Translations under genes and position numbers: made by a program
Shown here: positions 1-7,069 of the stretch, piece by piece
How positions within the stretch are numbered: position 1 is the stretch's first letter
How the letters are laid out: every line of letters begins with the position of its first letter
The notes under the pieces: model-generated
Databases searched by the model: none
What the model was told of the DNA's origin: nothing
Seen by the model: only the letters and a program-made list of their open reading frames with translations
From: a virus
DNA length: 23,536 bases
Direction: 5' to 3' (one strand)
IMG/VR virus record: IMGVR_UViG_3300042924_006373
Coordinates: 1-23,536 of that record

Positions 1-1433
1 GTTGGCGTAGCTACGTCACCTAAAATAATATTTTTATCTTCAACAATAAGGTTTTGAGTATTAATATTTGTAGTAGTACCGTTAACAGTTAAATCTCCGG
101 CAATAGTAACTGATGAATCAAACGTTGCAACTCCAGTAACATCGAGTGTTCCCGGAACATCAATATTACTTGTCCACTCAACACCAGTTCCAGCTGCGTC
201 GGTTTGAAGCAATTGACGAGCAGCACCATCAGCTAACTTACTAACAGCAATTTCTGCATTAGCATTGATATCAGCATCAATAATTGTTCCATCAACAATA
301 TTTGAACTAGTAATAGTAATACTTGTTGGAAGGGCACCAGTAGCTAGTTTGCTTAAACTAATAGCAGCTGAAGCATTAATATCAGCATCGACAATAGTTC
401 CATTGGCAATCATGGTACTGGTGACTGTACCAGTGTCACCAGTTGTGATAACAGTGCCTGTTGTTGCTGGGAATGTAATAACTGTAGAAGCGGCAATAGC
501 AGAAGATTGGACAGTAGTTGTGCCGCTTGTTGATCCAGGTAAAACAACAGTATTAAATCGACCAGTTGAAGACCGTACTGTTCCAGAAATATCTAACGTA
601 TACGCAGGAGAGCTGTTGTTAATGCCAATATTTCCAGATGCATCAATACGAATTCGTTCAACCCCGTCAGTTGTTAAACCAATTTGATTGGCGGTTGGAC
701 TATAAATACCTGTGTTTAAGTCACCCGTAAACGTTAAACCTGGAGCAGATACTGTTCCTAAGGGCGCAGCAATTGGTGCGTTAAATAATAATCCTGTGTT
801 AGTAACTTTAAAACGTTCTGTGCCATTAGTTACAAAACCAATTTCATCTGCTGCAGGATTATAAATACCGGTGTTTGTATCACCAATAAAAGTAAATGTA
901 GGCGTTCCAACAGAACCAGAGGGAGCAGCAATTGCGCTATTAAAAACTAGGCCTGCATTGGTAATTTTGAATCGTTCAGTACCGTTTGTTACAAAGCCAA
1001 TTTGATCAGCTGCTGGAGCATAAATACCTGTATTGGAATCGCCAACAAAATTAAGGCCAGGATCTGTAACTAACCCCGGAGGAACAGTTAATCTGCTACT
1101 AAAAATTACGTCGCTATTAAAACTTACAACACCAGTAGAATCAATTGCAATTCGGGCAACACCACCAGTAACAAAAGAAAGCTGGTTTGCGCCAGGGTGA
1201 ATTAAACCTGTATCAACGTCCGTTGCAAATTTTAAAGCACAACTTCCAAGAGTACCGTCCCACAGGGCCATGTTAAACCCGTCTTCACGCAGAAGCGGGG
1301 TTCCACCAACGGTACTGCCATTATGAACAACACAGATATTTTTCGTTGTATCAACAGTAACTTCGCCTACTGCACCAGTAAAAACAGCGGTTTCACCCGA
1401 GGTCCCACGACGAAATTGTACTTGAGTAGACAT
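1..1433 (-). CDS. Tail fibre protein, 5' part (runs off the left edge)
   Basis: Reading from ATG at 1433, the frame stays open for 477 codons to the window edge, so the C-terminus is missing. A purine-rich ribosome site (AAGGAAAAGGAAAAACT) precedes the start. The N-terminus (QFRRGTSGETAVFTGAVGEV, then VVHNGS) resembles the N-terminal fibre-attachment domain seen in many phage fibres, such as the Mtd N-terminal type. Residues 65-284 hold about four units of roughly 53 residues built around GD-NTGIY-P-A--IGFVTNGTERFKI. After them come a TLDISGTVR segment and two copies of a DGTIIDADINA...SKLA motif near residues 340-400. It probably forms the host-contacting fibre on the virion. Repeats of this kind are common in cyanophage fibres from memory, but receptor specificity cannot be read from the sequence. 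Confidence 0.85.
   Translation of the reverse strand, partial: MSTQVQFRRGTSGETAVFTGAVGEVTVDTTKNICVVHNGSTVGGTPLLREDGFNMALWDGTLGSCALKFATDVDTGLIHPGANQLSFVTGGVARIAIDSTGVVSFNSDVIFSSRLTVPPGLVTDPGLNFVGDSNTGIYAPAADQIGFVTNGTERFKITNAGLVFNSAIAAPSGSVGTPTFTFIGDTNTGIYNPAADEIGFVTNGTERFKVTNTGLLFNAPIAAPLGTVSAPGLTFTGDLNTGIYSPTANQIGLTTDGVERIRIDASGNIGINNSSPAYTLDISGTVRSSTGRFNTVVLPGSTSGTTTVQSSAIAASTVITFPATTGTVITTGDTGTVTSTMIANGTIVDADINASAAISLSKLATGALPTSITITSSNIVDGTIIDADINANAEIAVSKLADGAARQLLQTDAAGTGVEWTSNIDVPGTLDVTGVATFDSSVTIAGDLTVNGTTTNINTQNLIVEDKNIILGDVATP
582..1241 (-). repeat. Tail-fibre NTGIY repeat array (about 4 x 53 residues)
   Basis: Four in-frame units encode a conserved core GD-NTGIY-P-A-[NDQ]-[QE]-IG-[FL]-T-[ND]G-ERFKI. 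The second and third units are nearly identical over long stretches. The first (DTGLIHPGANQLSFVTGGVAR) is degenerate and the fourth ends in the common motif ASGNIGI. The array could expand or contract by recombination and so change fibre length. Confidence 0.8.
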
Positions 1434-1476
1434 AGTTTTTCCTTTTCCTTATTTTAAAATGACAAACCTTACAGGC

Positions 1477-1899
1477 TCAAACAGCAACCCAGCTTGCAGT
1501 TGTTGCGTTGTAAATGTACAGACGTGGCACTGATTTATCGTAGTGAAGCTGCCCATCAACTGGGTTTGTTGGAAAACCGCTTAATGACGTTGCAGCAACA
1601 GCCTTGGGTGTTTGCCAGGTAGATCCATCATAAATTTTAAAAATTTGAGTGCTTGTGCTATCTAGCCAACTTTCTCCTTTAGACAAACTGGTATAACCAA
1701 TTGGAACAGCATTAGGAGCAGTGCTTCCGACATGGATAGGACCGGCTTTAATTAAATTTGGAGTAGCAGTTGAATCCTTAAAATAAATGCCGGGTTCAGT
1801 TGCATTGTAGTTAATTGCTAGTTCAGCAAGTCCTAAACGGCTAGGAAAAATTCGATCATAAAGAAATTCAGAACGTAAACGTAAAATCTGTACAGACAT
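1477..1899 (-). CDS. Short tail-fibre-like structural protein
   Basis: A 140-residue protein. It starts at an ATG five nucleotides after the stop of the preceding 770-residue gene, with no clear Shine-Dalgarno sequence. The first third reads FPSRLGLAELAINYNATEPG followed by IYFKDS, then KAGPIHVGSTAPN and ESWLDSTSTQIFKIYDGSTW. This 'GELAINYN...PGIYFKD...KVGPVHVG' style is typical of phage fibre or baseplate-associated segments. The C-terminus (DGQLHYDKSVPRLYIYN-TTASW) looks like another small beta-rich repeat. It lies between the large tail protein and the long fibre, so a tail-tip or fibre-adaptor role is likely. The exact function is inferred. Confidence 0.7.
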   Translation of the reverse strand: MSVQILRLRSEFLYDRIFPSRLGLAELAINYNATEPGIYFKDSTATPNLIKAGPIHVGSTAPNAVPIGYTSLSKGESWLDSTSTQIFKIYDGSTWQTPKAVAATSLSGFPTNPVDGQLHYDKSVPRLYIYNATTASWVAV

Positions 1900-1904
1900 A
1901 AAAT

Positions 1905-4217
1905 TTAAGTGTATACGCCACAGTCTACTACTGTAAAAGTAGACTCAACTGGAGCACCATTAACATAAGTACCGCAATCTAAAATCTCAGGTGTAGCATC
2001 TAAAGGAACACCGTTAAGATAAGTTCCACCGTCAATTTGACCTGACCTAAAACTCGGACTGTAGTCTGTTAGCGGTTGATCTAAAAGTCCAAACTTAGCC
2101 GATTGTATTAACTTTGTATCCAGGTTAAACATCTTTTGCATAATGGTTAACATGGTTGTTGTTGTGTTAAGGGGAACACCATCCACGTTCAACTGGTTTC
2201 CGTCCCGTCTAACACTGTCTGTTGCCAACATTGTAATTAGAGCAGGATCATAATTAGTTGTTTCAACTGGCAAATTCCCATCACCAATTGTTTCCTTTAA
2301 CCCAACCCAAGGAGTGCCAAAGTTCAGCATTTTAAAACGTTCTAGTTGCTTCCGTAGTGTTCCACTTTCTTTGGTAAGTTGTTTATAAAACAGTTCTGCT
2401 GTTTCTCCTACAGGTGCATCGTTTGGTTCCAACAGCCAAGTATTCACATACTCGTGCACCTTTAAATTTTGCACGCGACAATATCCACTTGTTACTTGGT
2501 TAATAGGATAGATAATAACAAAATTATTTTCATCAATAATCTGGCTAACAAGGAAATCTTCGGATAAAGCATTCCCGCTTGTAAACTCTAAGTGAACACG
2601 TTTGTTTGCCTGAAGATTGTGAGGTTCTTCAGTTGTAACTGTTATATTTGCACCTGATTGCGTATAGAGTGCTCCAATATTAAATCTGTCATTTCCTTCA
2701 TCATGAAGAATAGACCACATAGCTGCGTAAATATGTTTGCACCAACGTAGTTGATAATACGCAAGCAAAGCTGTGGAATCTTCTGGCGCATCTTCATAAG
2801 TACCTAATTGATAAAAATTATTGATTACAAGGTAACCAAAAGAGTTATAAACACCTACATCGTCTCGCGTATCAATTAAATTGTTATCTCGATCAATTCT
2901 AAAACCAGGTCGAACTATTCGTGCAGGAGTATTGGGAAATTTTCTTTTCTGGCTTTCATCATAAAAGTTATATGCTTCTCGTTTTAAATAATCTTGACAG
3001 CTACATTGGTAACGAATCTCTGTTGTTAAATAACGTCCTACTTCAAATCCTCTATGAGCTGGCGTAATTGTTTTTGAGATTCCCTGGGTATCCGGTTGGT
3101 TTGTAACTGGATTAAAGATGCGTGCTGCATAACTATCATCACGTTGGAACTTTATTTCGTTTGTATTATTATCTATTCCTGTAACGCTGTATCCAACATA
3201 ATCTGAATAATTAAATCCACGAATTCTTCTAAATACTGTTAGGTTGCCGCTGGTTGAACCGCTCTCAATAGTTGTTACTGAAAATTGAGTAGAGTTTAAA
3301 ACAGTAACTTGATAGATACTTGAATCAACCCCACCGCTAGAAACATCTAGATAGACTTCATTATCTGTTGCTAACCCATGAGCAACGCTACATGTAATTG
3401 TTGCTGTTGATCCTGTTCTACTATATGTAGAAACTAAACCAGGATCTTTCTCAACTACACGGTCTACTAAACGTTCTCCTGAAAACAAAGAAAGTGGAGT
3501 AGGAAGATAACGTAAACCTACGCGCTGCTCAACCCACAAAGGATCACTAAAAACAGTAACTCGTTGTGCACTTAAATTTCCACTAGTAGTTACTGACGTT
3601 CCTGCAGTACAAGTAAAAGTATTACTAGTTACACTTGTAATAATTAAAGTATTGCTGACTGCTGCTCCAGAAGAAATATTTAAATAGATTGAATCTCCAA
3701 CAGAGTAACCATGGTTAACAATAGAGACGGTTACAGTGGTACCTGCTTGGCTGTAAGTTCCGTTTTTTACGGCCTGTAAATACCTTACAGACTTAATGGG
3801 TAATCCGAAATTATAAAAGTTAAATGAGTTTGCATCTCTTATGGCAACAATCTGGTGTCCTGATTCTGTATGTGTACTAGGAAAAGCAAACAACCGAGCA
3901 GGAATAAAAATTCCAGGATACTGTTGGAATGTACAATAAATCCGATAATCGCCACGAGAGCTTCGGCCTGTTGCTTGGCCCCCAAAAACAGTTTGCGTTA
4001 AAGTGTATAGCTCATAACCACGTCTCCAGCGGTTCCACATGGAGTCGTGATTGTAGAATCTAATCCGGCTGATTTGTTTTCCATCAGCCGGCTCAAAATC
4101 AAAAGGATTGTCTTTTTTATTGGAAGCAAATTGATTTGCTTCTTTTTTTAATTGATTCGAAAAAGATTTAACGTGGCCATCAAAACGATTCCCAAAACTA
4201 TCTTTTCGTCTTGGCAT
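1905..4217 (-). CDS. Large tail-type structural protein with beta modules and a SWIM-like motif
   Basis: A 770-residue protein starting at ATG 4217, three nucleotides after the upstream stop. A charged N-terminus (MPRRKDSFGNRFDGHVKSF) is followed by a body with three related beta modules at about residues 153-222, 264-330 and 516-584. Each carries an H-G-like turn (NHGYSVGDSIYL, AHGLATDNEVYL, PHNLQANKRVHL) and ends near TSGN or TSGY. They resemble the 'E1 FCCH-like' modules often annotated in phage tail proteins. Between modules two and three lie YQCSCQDY (C405, C407) and WCKHIYAAMW (C493, H495), a CxC...CxH pattern like a SWIM zinc finger with an 85-residue spacer. The C-terminus repeats short units of the type DGGTYLNGVPLD, DCGTYVNGAPVE and DCGVYT. 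It sits between structural and fibre genes, so a tail role is likely. The family is not recognised. Confidence 0.75.
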   Translation of the reverse strand: MPRRKDSFGNRFDGHVKSFSNQLKKEANQFASNKKDNPFDFEPADGKQISRIRFYNHDSMWNRWRRGYELYTLTQTVFGGQATGRSSRGDYRIYCTFQQYPGIFIPARLFAFPSTHTESGHQIVAIRDANSFNFYNFGLPIKSVRYLQAVKNGTYSQAGTTVTVSIVNHGYSVGDSIYLNISSGAAVSNTLIITSVTSNTFTCTAGTSVTTSGNLSAQRVTVFSDPLWVEQRVGLRYLPTPLSLFSGERLVDRVVEKDPGLVSTYSRTGSTATITCSVAHGLATDNEVYLDVSSGGVDSSIYQVTVLNSTQFSVTTIESGSTSGNLTVFRRIRGFNYSDYVGYSVTGIDNNTNEIKFQRDDSYAARIFNPVTNQPDTQGISKTITPAHRGFEVGRYLTTEIRYQCSCQDYLKREAYNFYDESQKRKFPNTPARIVRPGFRIDRDNNLIDTRDDVGVYNSFGYLVINNFYQLGTYEDAPEDSTALLAYYQLRWCKHIYAAMWSILHDEGNDRFNIGALYTQSGANITVTTEEPHNLQANKRVHLEFTSGNALSEDFLVSQIIDENNFVIIYPINQVTSGYCRVQNLKVHEYVNTWLLEPNDAPVGETAELFYKQLTKESGTLRKQLERFKMLNFGTPWVGLKETIGDGNLPVETTNYDPALITMLATDSVRRDGNQLNVDGVPLNTTTTMLTIMQKMFNLDTKLIQSAKFGLLDQPLTDYSPSFRSGQIDGGTYLNGVPLDATPEILDCGTYVNGAPVESTFTVVDCGVYT

Positions 4218-4220
4218 AAA

Positions 4221-4991
4221 TCAATAGTAGCCGCCTTGAGCGTTGATGTAGAAACCGTTTGTTAAAGCAGTCGCGCCATTGGCAGCTGCATAAATTGCCT
4301 GTCCCCTTTGCAGTACTAAACCGCGATTTTTAGGTGCCACTTCATTATTTGCGCCAGCAAAATTAGCACCCGCATGGGGAACAGGATGGTTAATTAAAGG
4401 AAGTTTTTCATTTAACGTTAAACTGTAATACTGACTAAGAGGATTGCTATCAATACTAATAGTAAACAGAGGGAAGAACTGGTTGGTGTTTGTGATTGTG
4501 GATACGTTCGTCAGATAAAAACAAATGTCAACAGGTAAATAAACACTGCAGTTACCACTTGTTGTTGCACTGATTGTTGCTGTTGCAGTAAAGTTGCTAG
4601 CTGTAACATCTGTTACTTCAAGCAATTCATCAGTACCAGTACCGCTTGTAAAGTTTACATAGATTTTTTGTCCGACTTTTACGTTAGCGTTTGCTGCAAC
4701 AATAACAACATCAAGACCAACTTGCGAATAGGTACCAGTTGTCGGGCTTACCGGATCAACAAATAAAGGAGCTTCTTTGGAATAACGTAACCAAATCTCG
4801 TCAACATACGCACCGCTAATCGAAGTATCTGTTAAAGCACTGTCAACATCAAGAATTTTTGTAGCATTGCCAATAGCAGTGGGAATCAAACTGGTAATAA
4901 AAACCTGACCAGAAGCAACAGTCAATAATGCACTGTTAAGCAGTGGCCGGTCGATCATTGCTGGCAATTTGTTAGTGCTTGACGATGCCAC
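4221..4991 (-). CDS. Structural protein with one beta module
   Basis: A 256-residue protein with a GTG start at 4991; GGAG lies ten nucleotides upstream. Residues 85-151 (starting TGTYSQVGLDVVIV, with VKVGQKIYVNFTSG and TTSGN) are related to the three modules in the following 770-residue protein. The flanking parts form a separate domain: the N-terminus is SALLTVASGQVFITSLIPTA and the C-terminus is RGLVLQRGQAIYAAANG, ending GFYINAQGGYY. That outer layout resembles small beta-sandwich virion proteins into which the module appears inserted. It precedes the large tail protein with only three nucleotides between them, so the two are probably translated together and assembled in the same structure. 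Function beyond 'virion protein' is inference. Confidence 0.7.
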   Translation of the reverse strand: MASSSTNKLPAMIDRPLLNSALLTVASGQVFITSLIPTAIGNATKILDVDSALTDTSISGAYVDEIWLRYSKEAPLFVDPVSPTTGTYSQVGLDVVIVAANANVKVGQKIYVNFTSGTGTDELLEVTDVTASNFTATATISATTSGNCSVYLPVDICFYLTNVSTITNTNQFFPLFTISIDSNPLSQYYSLTLNEKLPLINHPVPHAGANFAGANNEVAPKNRGLVLQRGQAIYAAANGATALTNGFYINAQGGYY

Positions 4992-5047
4992 GCTTTGTTT
5001 TCTCCGTAGTAATTAAAAACTTGTGTCTTTATTTTAACTGAAAAAAG

Positions 5048-5257
5048 TTAAGGAAACAACATTGCAAATAACGCAGGATCAATTTGTGCTAATCCTTTAA
5101 TTCTGCTGCCTGCCATACGACGATAATTTCCAGGCATCAAACTAGTACCTGGTTCTGAATCACCTAATAAAGGTCTAAGACCAGGTTCGTAATCTCCTGG
5201 GATGTAACCTAACCCACGGCCTCTAGGTATTTCCCTAAGTTCTTCAAGTTTATCCAT
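5048..5257 (-). CDS. Small hypothetical protein
   Basis: A 69-residue protein whose ATG overlaps the TAA of the preceding gene by one base (TAATG), so it is translationally coupled. It contains a short degenerate repeat rich in Pro and Gly (YIPGDYEPGLRP, LLGDSEPGTSL, MPGNYRRM) and ends in a hydrophobic stretch, DPALFAMLFP. No known family is recognised. Its place among minor structural genes suggests a small virion or assembly protein. Confidence 0.55.
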   Translation of the reverse strand: MDKLEELREIPRGRGLGYIPGDYEPGLRPLLGDSEPGTSLMPGNYRRMAGSRIKGLAQIDPALFAMLFP

Positions 5258-5469
5258 TAGTTTTGTTTGTGTTTAGTGGCTAGTTGAACTGAACGACGTG
5301 CTTTTTCAGCTGCAGGTGTGTTTTTAACAAATTGTTTTCCAGATCGAGATTCTTTTTGTTTCTTTAGATCAGTTTGTTTTCTCTCTTCTGGAGAAAGTTT
5401 TGCCCATGCTGCTTGAGGCAGATAACGTTCTGTACTTTTCTTACCTGGTTCAATTGCTTTATCAACCAT
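5257..5469 (-). CDS. Small lysine-rich protein
   Basis: A 70-residue basic protein. The frame is open further upstream to 5520 through GTG codons. I choose the ATG at 5469 because it overlaps the end of the preceding gene (its TGA is 5464-5462) and has GGAGG 11 nucleotides upstream. The sequence runs ERYLPQAAWAKLSPEERKQT, then is dominated by Lys and Arg with KQFVKNTPAAEKARR. Similar tiny basic proteins recur in virion regions of marine phages from memory. Binding to packaged DNA or a minor virion role is plausible but unproven. Confidence 0.6.
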   Translation of the reverse strand: MVDKAIEPGKKSTERYLPQAAWAKLSPEERKQTDLKKQKESRSGKQFVKNTPAAEKARRSVQLATKHKQN

Positions 5470-5887
5470 CTTGAATCGATCCTCCATAAAGCCAGGCATT
5501 ACATGTTCGATCACCCGCACATTTAAACTTAAACAATTGGCAATAACCTAAGTTTGCACGTTCTTGGACTTCATAGGGATCTGCTGCACCTGTTTCATTA
5601 ATACCCTCAATAATGCAATCAAGGATAGTATCTGATTGATCAAACGCAGCACAATTACAACAACGTGCAGTCATGACAGTATCAACATCACTGTTCCACA
5701 TGTCTGCTTTTTTCTCCCAAAATCCAGGATCAGGATGGTCAGGATTTAAAGGGCCATATCCAAAGTTAGTAATTGTCCAGTTTCTATTTTTGATATTCTC
5801 TTTAATATCAGTGGTTGCTCGTGGACAAGATTGGCCCACAGCAGTAACGGTTTTACCAAGCAAAACTTTTGCTTTTAATTCTTTCAT
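5462..5887 (-). CDS. Cysteine-rich HiPIP-like protein
   Basis: A 141-residue protein with a good ribosome site (AGAAAGG, nine nucleotides before ATG 5887). It has eight cysteines: 21, 76, 77, 79, 91, 116, 123 and 129. The pattern RCCNCAAFD (C76-x2-C79), then LGYCQLF (C116), then RTCNAW (C129) matches the spacing style of high-potential iron-sulfur proteins, in which CxNCxFF, a GxCxLF element and a final CxAW bind a 4Fe-4S cluster. Here the gap between the second and third ligand candidates is longer and contains extra cysteines. The N-terminal 75 residues (with NPDHPDPGFWEKK) are not recognised. No signal peptide is visible. It sits among small structural genes, so it may be a virion component with a metal centre. 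The cluster is inference; a disulfide- or zinc-stabilised fold is the alternative. Confidence 0.65.
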   Translation of the reverse strand: MKELKAKVLLGKTVTAVGQSCPRATTDIKENIKNRNWTITNFGYGPLNPDHPDPGFWEKKADMWNSDVDTVMTARCCNCAAFDQSDTILDCIIEGINETGAADPYEVQERANLGYCQLFKFKCAGDRTCNAWLYGGSIQDG

Positions 5888-5890
5888 GAG

Positions 5891-6121
5891 TTATTTACCT
5901 TTCTCGTATTCTTTACGTGTCATCCATTTTTCTTTACCCCAGTTTTTTAAAGATTTTTGTCCTTCTGTTTTTTCTCCCGTATAACCACCACCTTTACTTT
6001 TATATTCTTGAGCTACTAGTTGAGCTTTACGTGCACTCCATTGACCTGGCTTACCTCCTTTAGAGCCAGCCATAATTCGATCTTTAATGCGTTCCCGCAT
6101 TTCAGGTTTTGTATAGCTCAT
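5891..6121 (-). CDS. Small basic protein, DUF5872-like
   Basis: A 76-residue basic protein whose ATG overlaps the TAA of the previous gene by one base. The sequence carries RIMAGSKGGKPGQWSARKAQ, then YKSKGGGYTGEKTEGQKSL and WGKEKWMTRKEYEKG. From memory, the combination GGKPGQWSARKAQ, GGGY-G and KW--EKW-T matches a short family of unknown function (DUF5872) found in phages and in large DNA viruses of algae and amoebae. Function is unknown. Its charge suggests nucleic-acid binding. It is translated in one unit with the neighbours on both sides. Confidence 0.65.
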   Translation of the reverse strand: MSYTKPEMRERIKDRIMAGSKGGKPGQWSARKAQLVAQEYKSKGGGYTGEKTEGQKSLKNWGKEKWMTRKEYEKGK

Positions 6122-6402
6122 TAGAACTGATTCTGAATTGGTCTTTTATTAAGAATAACAGGAGGCACCATATCACTAGCAGAGCGATCCACCTCACGCA
6201 CGTATGCTGGATTATTTAATTGAAAACGAGGATTATTGCTACCGTTATAACCAACAACATAAGAACAAGGTGTGTGTTGTTCTTGCTTACCTGGCTGCAA
6301 AGGATTAGATAACTCAGCAGTAGTCATGTTGTAATCCTGATACATGTTCCCGTATTGAACAGGAAATGAAGAGCTATAACCAGGTACGTTTGCAAACCTC
6401 AT
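6121..6402 (-). CDS. Small hypothetical protein (MRFAN N-terminus)
   Basis: A 93-residue protein starting at an ATG that overlaps the stop of the M23-like gene (ATGA). It begins MRFANVPGYSSS. The 402-residue protein at 21021-22229 begins MRFANITNYLSN and also directly follows a gene with the same C-terminal tag. The rest is polar (Asn, Pro, Tyr, Gln) with no membrane segment or recognised domain. A minor virion role is inferred from position. Confidence 0.55.
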   Translation of the reverse strand: MRFANVPGYSSSFPVQYGNMYQDYNMTTAELSNPLQPGKQEQHTPCSYVVGYNGSNNPRFQLNNPAYVREVDRSASDMVPPVILNKRPIQNQF

Positions 6403-7061
6403 CCTAAATAATTAACACGAGGAGCTTGGAAAAGTTTTTGTGCCATCTCAAGCGGCGAGAATCTTTGTTTGCTTTGTGTTTTAAAACGATCTACAATGTA
6501 ATTCTCAAGAAGTTGTTTTGGTGTAATTCTTTCTTGTTTCTCACCATCAACAAGATCAATGACAATATTAATTGGTTGACCAGGGATTGATTGTTGTTGT
6601 TGTTGTTGAGTTTTTTGCGTTTGAGCTACTGAATCCATACCCAAAGTTGCTTCTTTTCCGCCTTTAGTATGAAGCAATTCAATTTCATATCCTTCTGGAG
6701 TCTGAATAGTTCCTAACCCTCTTCCTGGTTTAAAAGCTCCCATTCCTTTCCAGTAAATTGGCGTGCCTCCAGGAATACCAAAATCCACGCCCCTGTGATA
6801 AGTAGAGGCTCCAGCAACGGGCGCAGACCTTGGACCGTATGGAGAAGTAATTTGAAAAGCTGGCGTAAACTGTTGACCGGATTGTTTATATAACGGAGTT
6901 TTATTTTCTCCAATCAGCAGGTTTTGCAATCCAGTGCGCCAAGTAGTTGGATCAATATATTGTCCACCTTTTTTAACACGAACATCTAAGTGAGGACCTG
7001 TTGTAGGGAAAACGTCCTCACCTGCTTTTGCAACAAATCCGGTGTGAATAATGCCAGCCAT
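6399..7061 (-). CDS. M23-like (LytM) peptidase with apparently permuted motifs
   Basis: A 220-residue protein; TAAGGTC precedes ATG 7061. Residues 71-104 (ITSPYGPRSAP, YHRGVDFGIPGGTPIYW) match the start of an M23 zinc endopeptidase domain, with the HxxxD pair at H89 and D93. Residues 117-131 (GTIQTPEGYEIELLH) fit the following strands and a catalytic-type His (H131). The element that normally closes the domain, GPHLHF, appears at the N-terminus as TTGPHLDVRVKKGG (H24, D26), so the motif order looks circularly permuted and a zinc-ligand His is replaced by Asp. After a six-Gln run (residues 152-157) comes a C-terminal segment shared with the neighbouring transglycosylase. It probably cleaves peptidoglycan peptide cross-links from the virion or during lysis. 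Activity is inferred. Confidence 0.75.
   Translation of the reverse strand: MAGIIHTGFVAKAGEDVFPTTGPHLDVRVKKGGQYIDPTTWRTGLQNLLIGENKTPLYKQSGQQFTPAFQITSPYGPRSAPVAGASTYHRGVDFGIPGGTPIYWKGMGAFKPGRGLGTIQTPEGYEIELLHTKGGKEATLGMDSVAQTQKTQQQQQQSIPGQPINIVIDLVDGEKQERITPKQLLENYIVDRFKTQSKQRFSPLEMAQKLFQAPRVNYLG
6591..6608 (-). repeat. CAA trinucleotide run encoding six glutamines
   Basis: Six perfect CAA codons (TTG on the plus strand) encode the glutamine linker between the peptidase part and the shared C-terminal domain of the M23-like protein. Such a run can change length by slippage without breaking frame. Confidence 0.8.
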
Positions 7062-7069
7062 GACCTTAA

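Noticed and set aside
265-687. 140-codon plus-strand frame with very hydrophobic product
   Set aside because: It is the reverse complement of the repeat-rich tail fibre (alternating Thr/Asn/Asp codons give Val/Ile on the other strand). There is no ribosome site, and all neighbours run the other way.
4992-5047. TTAACT/AGTTAA inverted repeat in the gap before the 256-residue gene
   Set aside because: It has only six AT-rich base pairs and no T-run on the transcript strand after it, too weak to call a terminator.
5470-5520. Longer start (GTG 5520) for the small lysine-rich protein
   Set aside because: It would overlap the cysteine-rich gene by 59 nt, and the ATG at 5469 has a GGAGG and a normal coupled junction.
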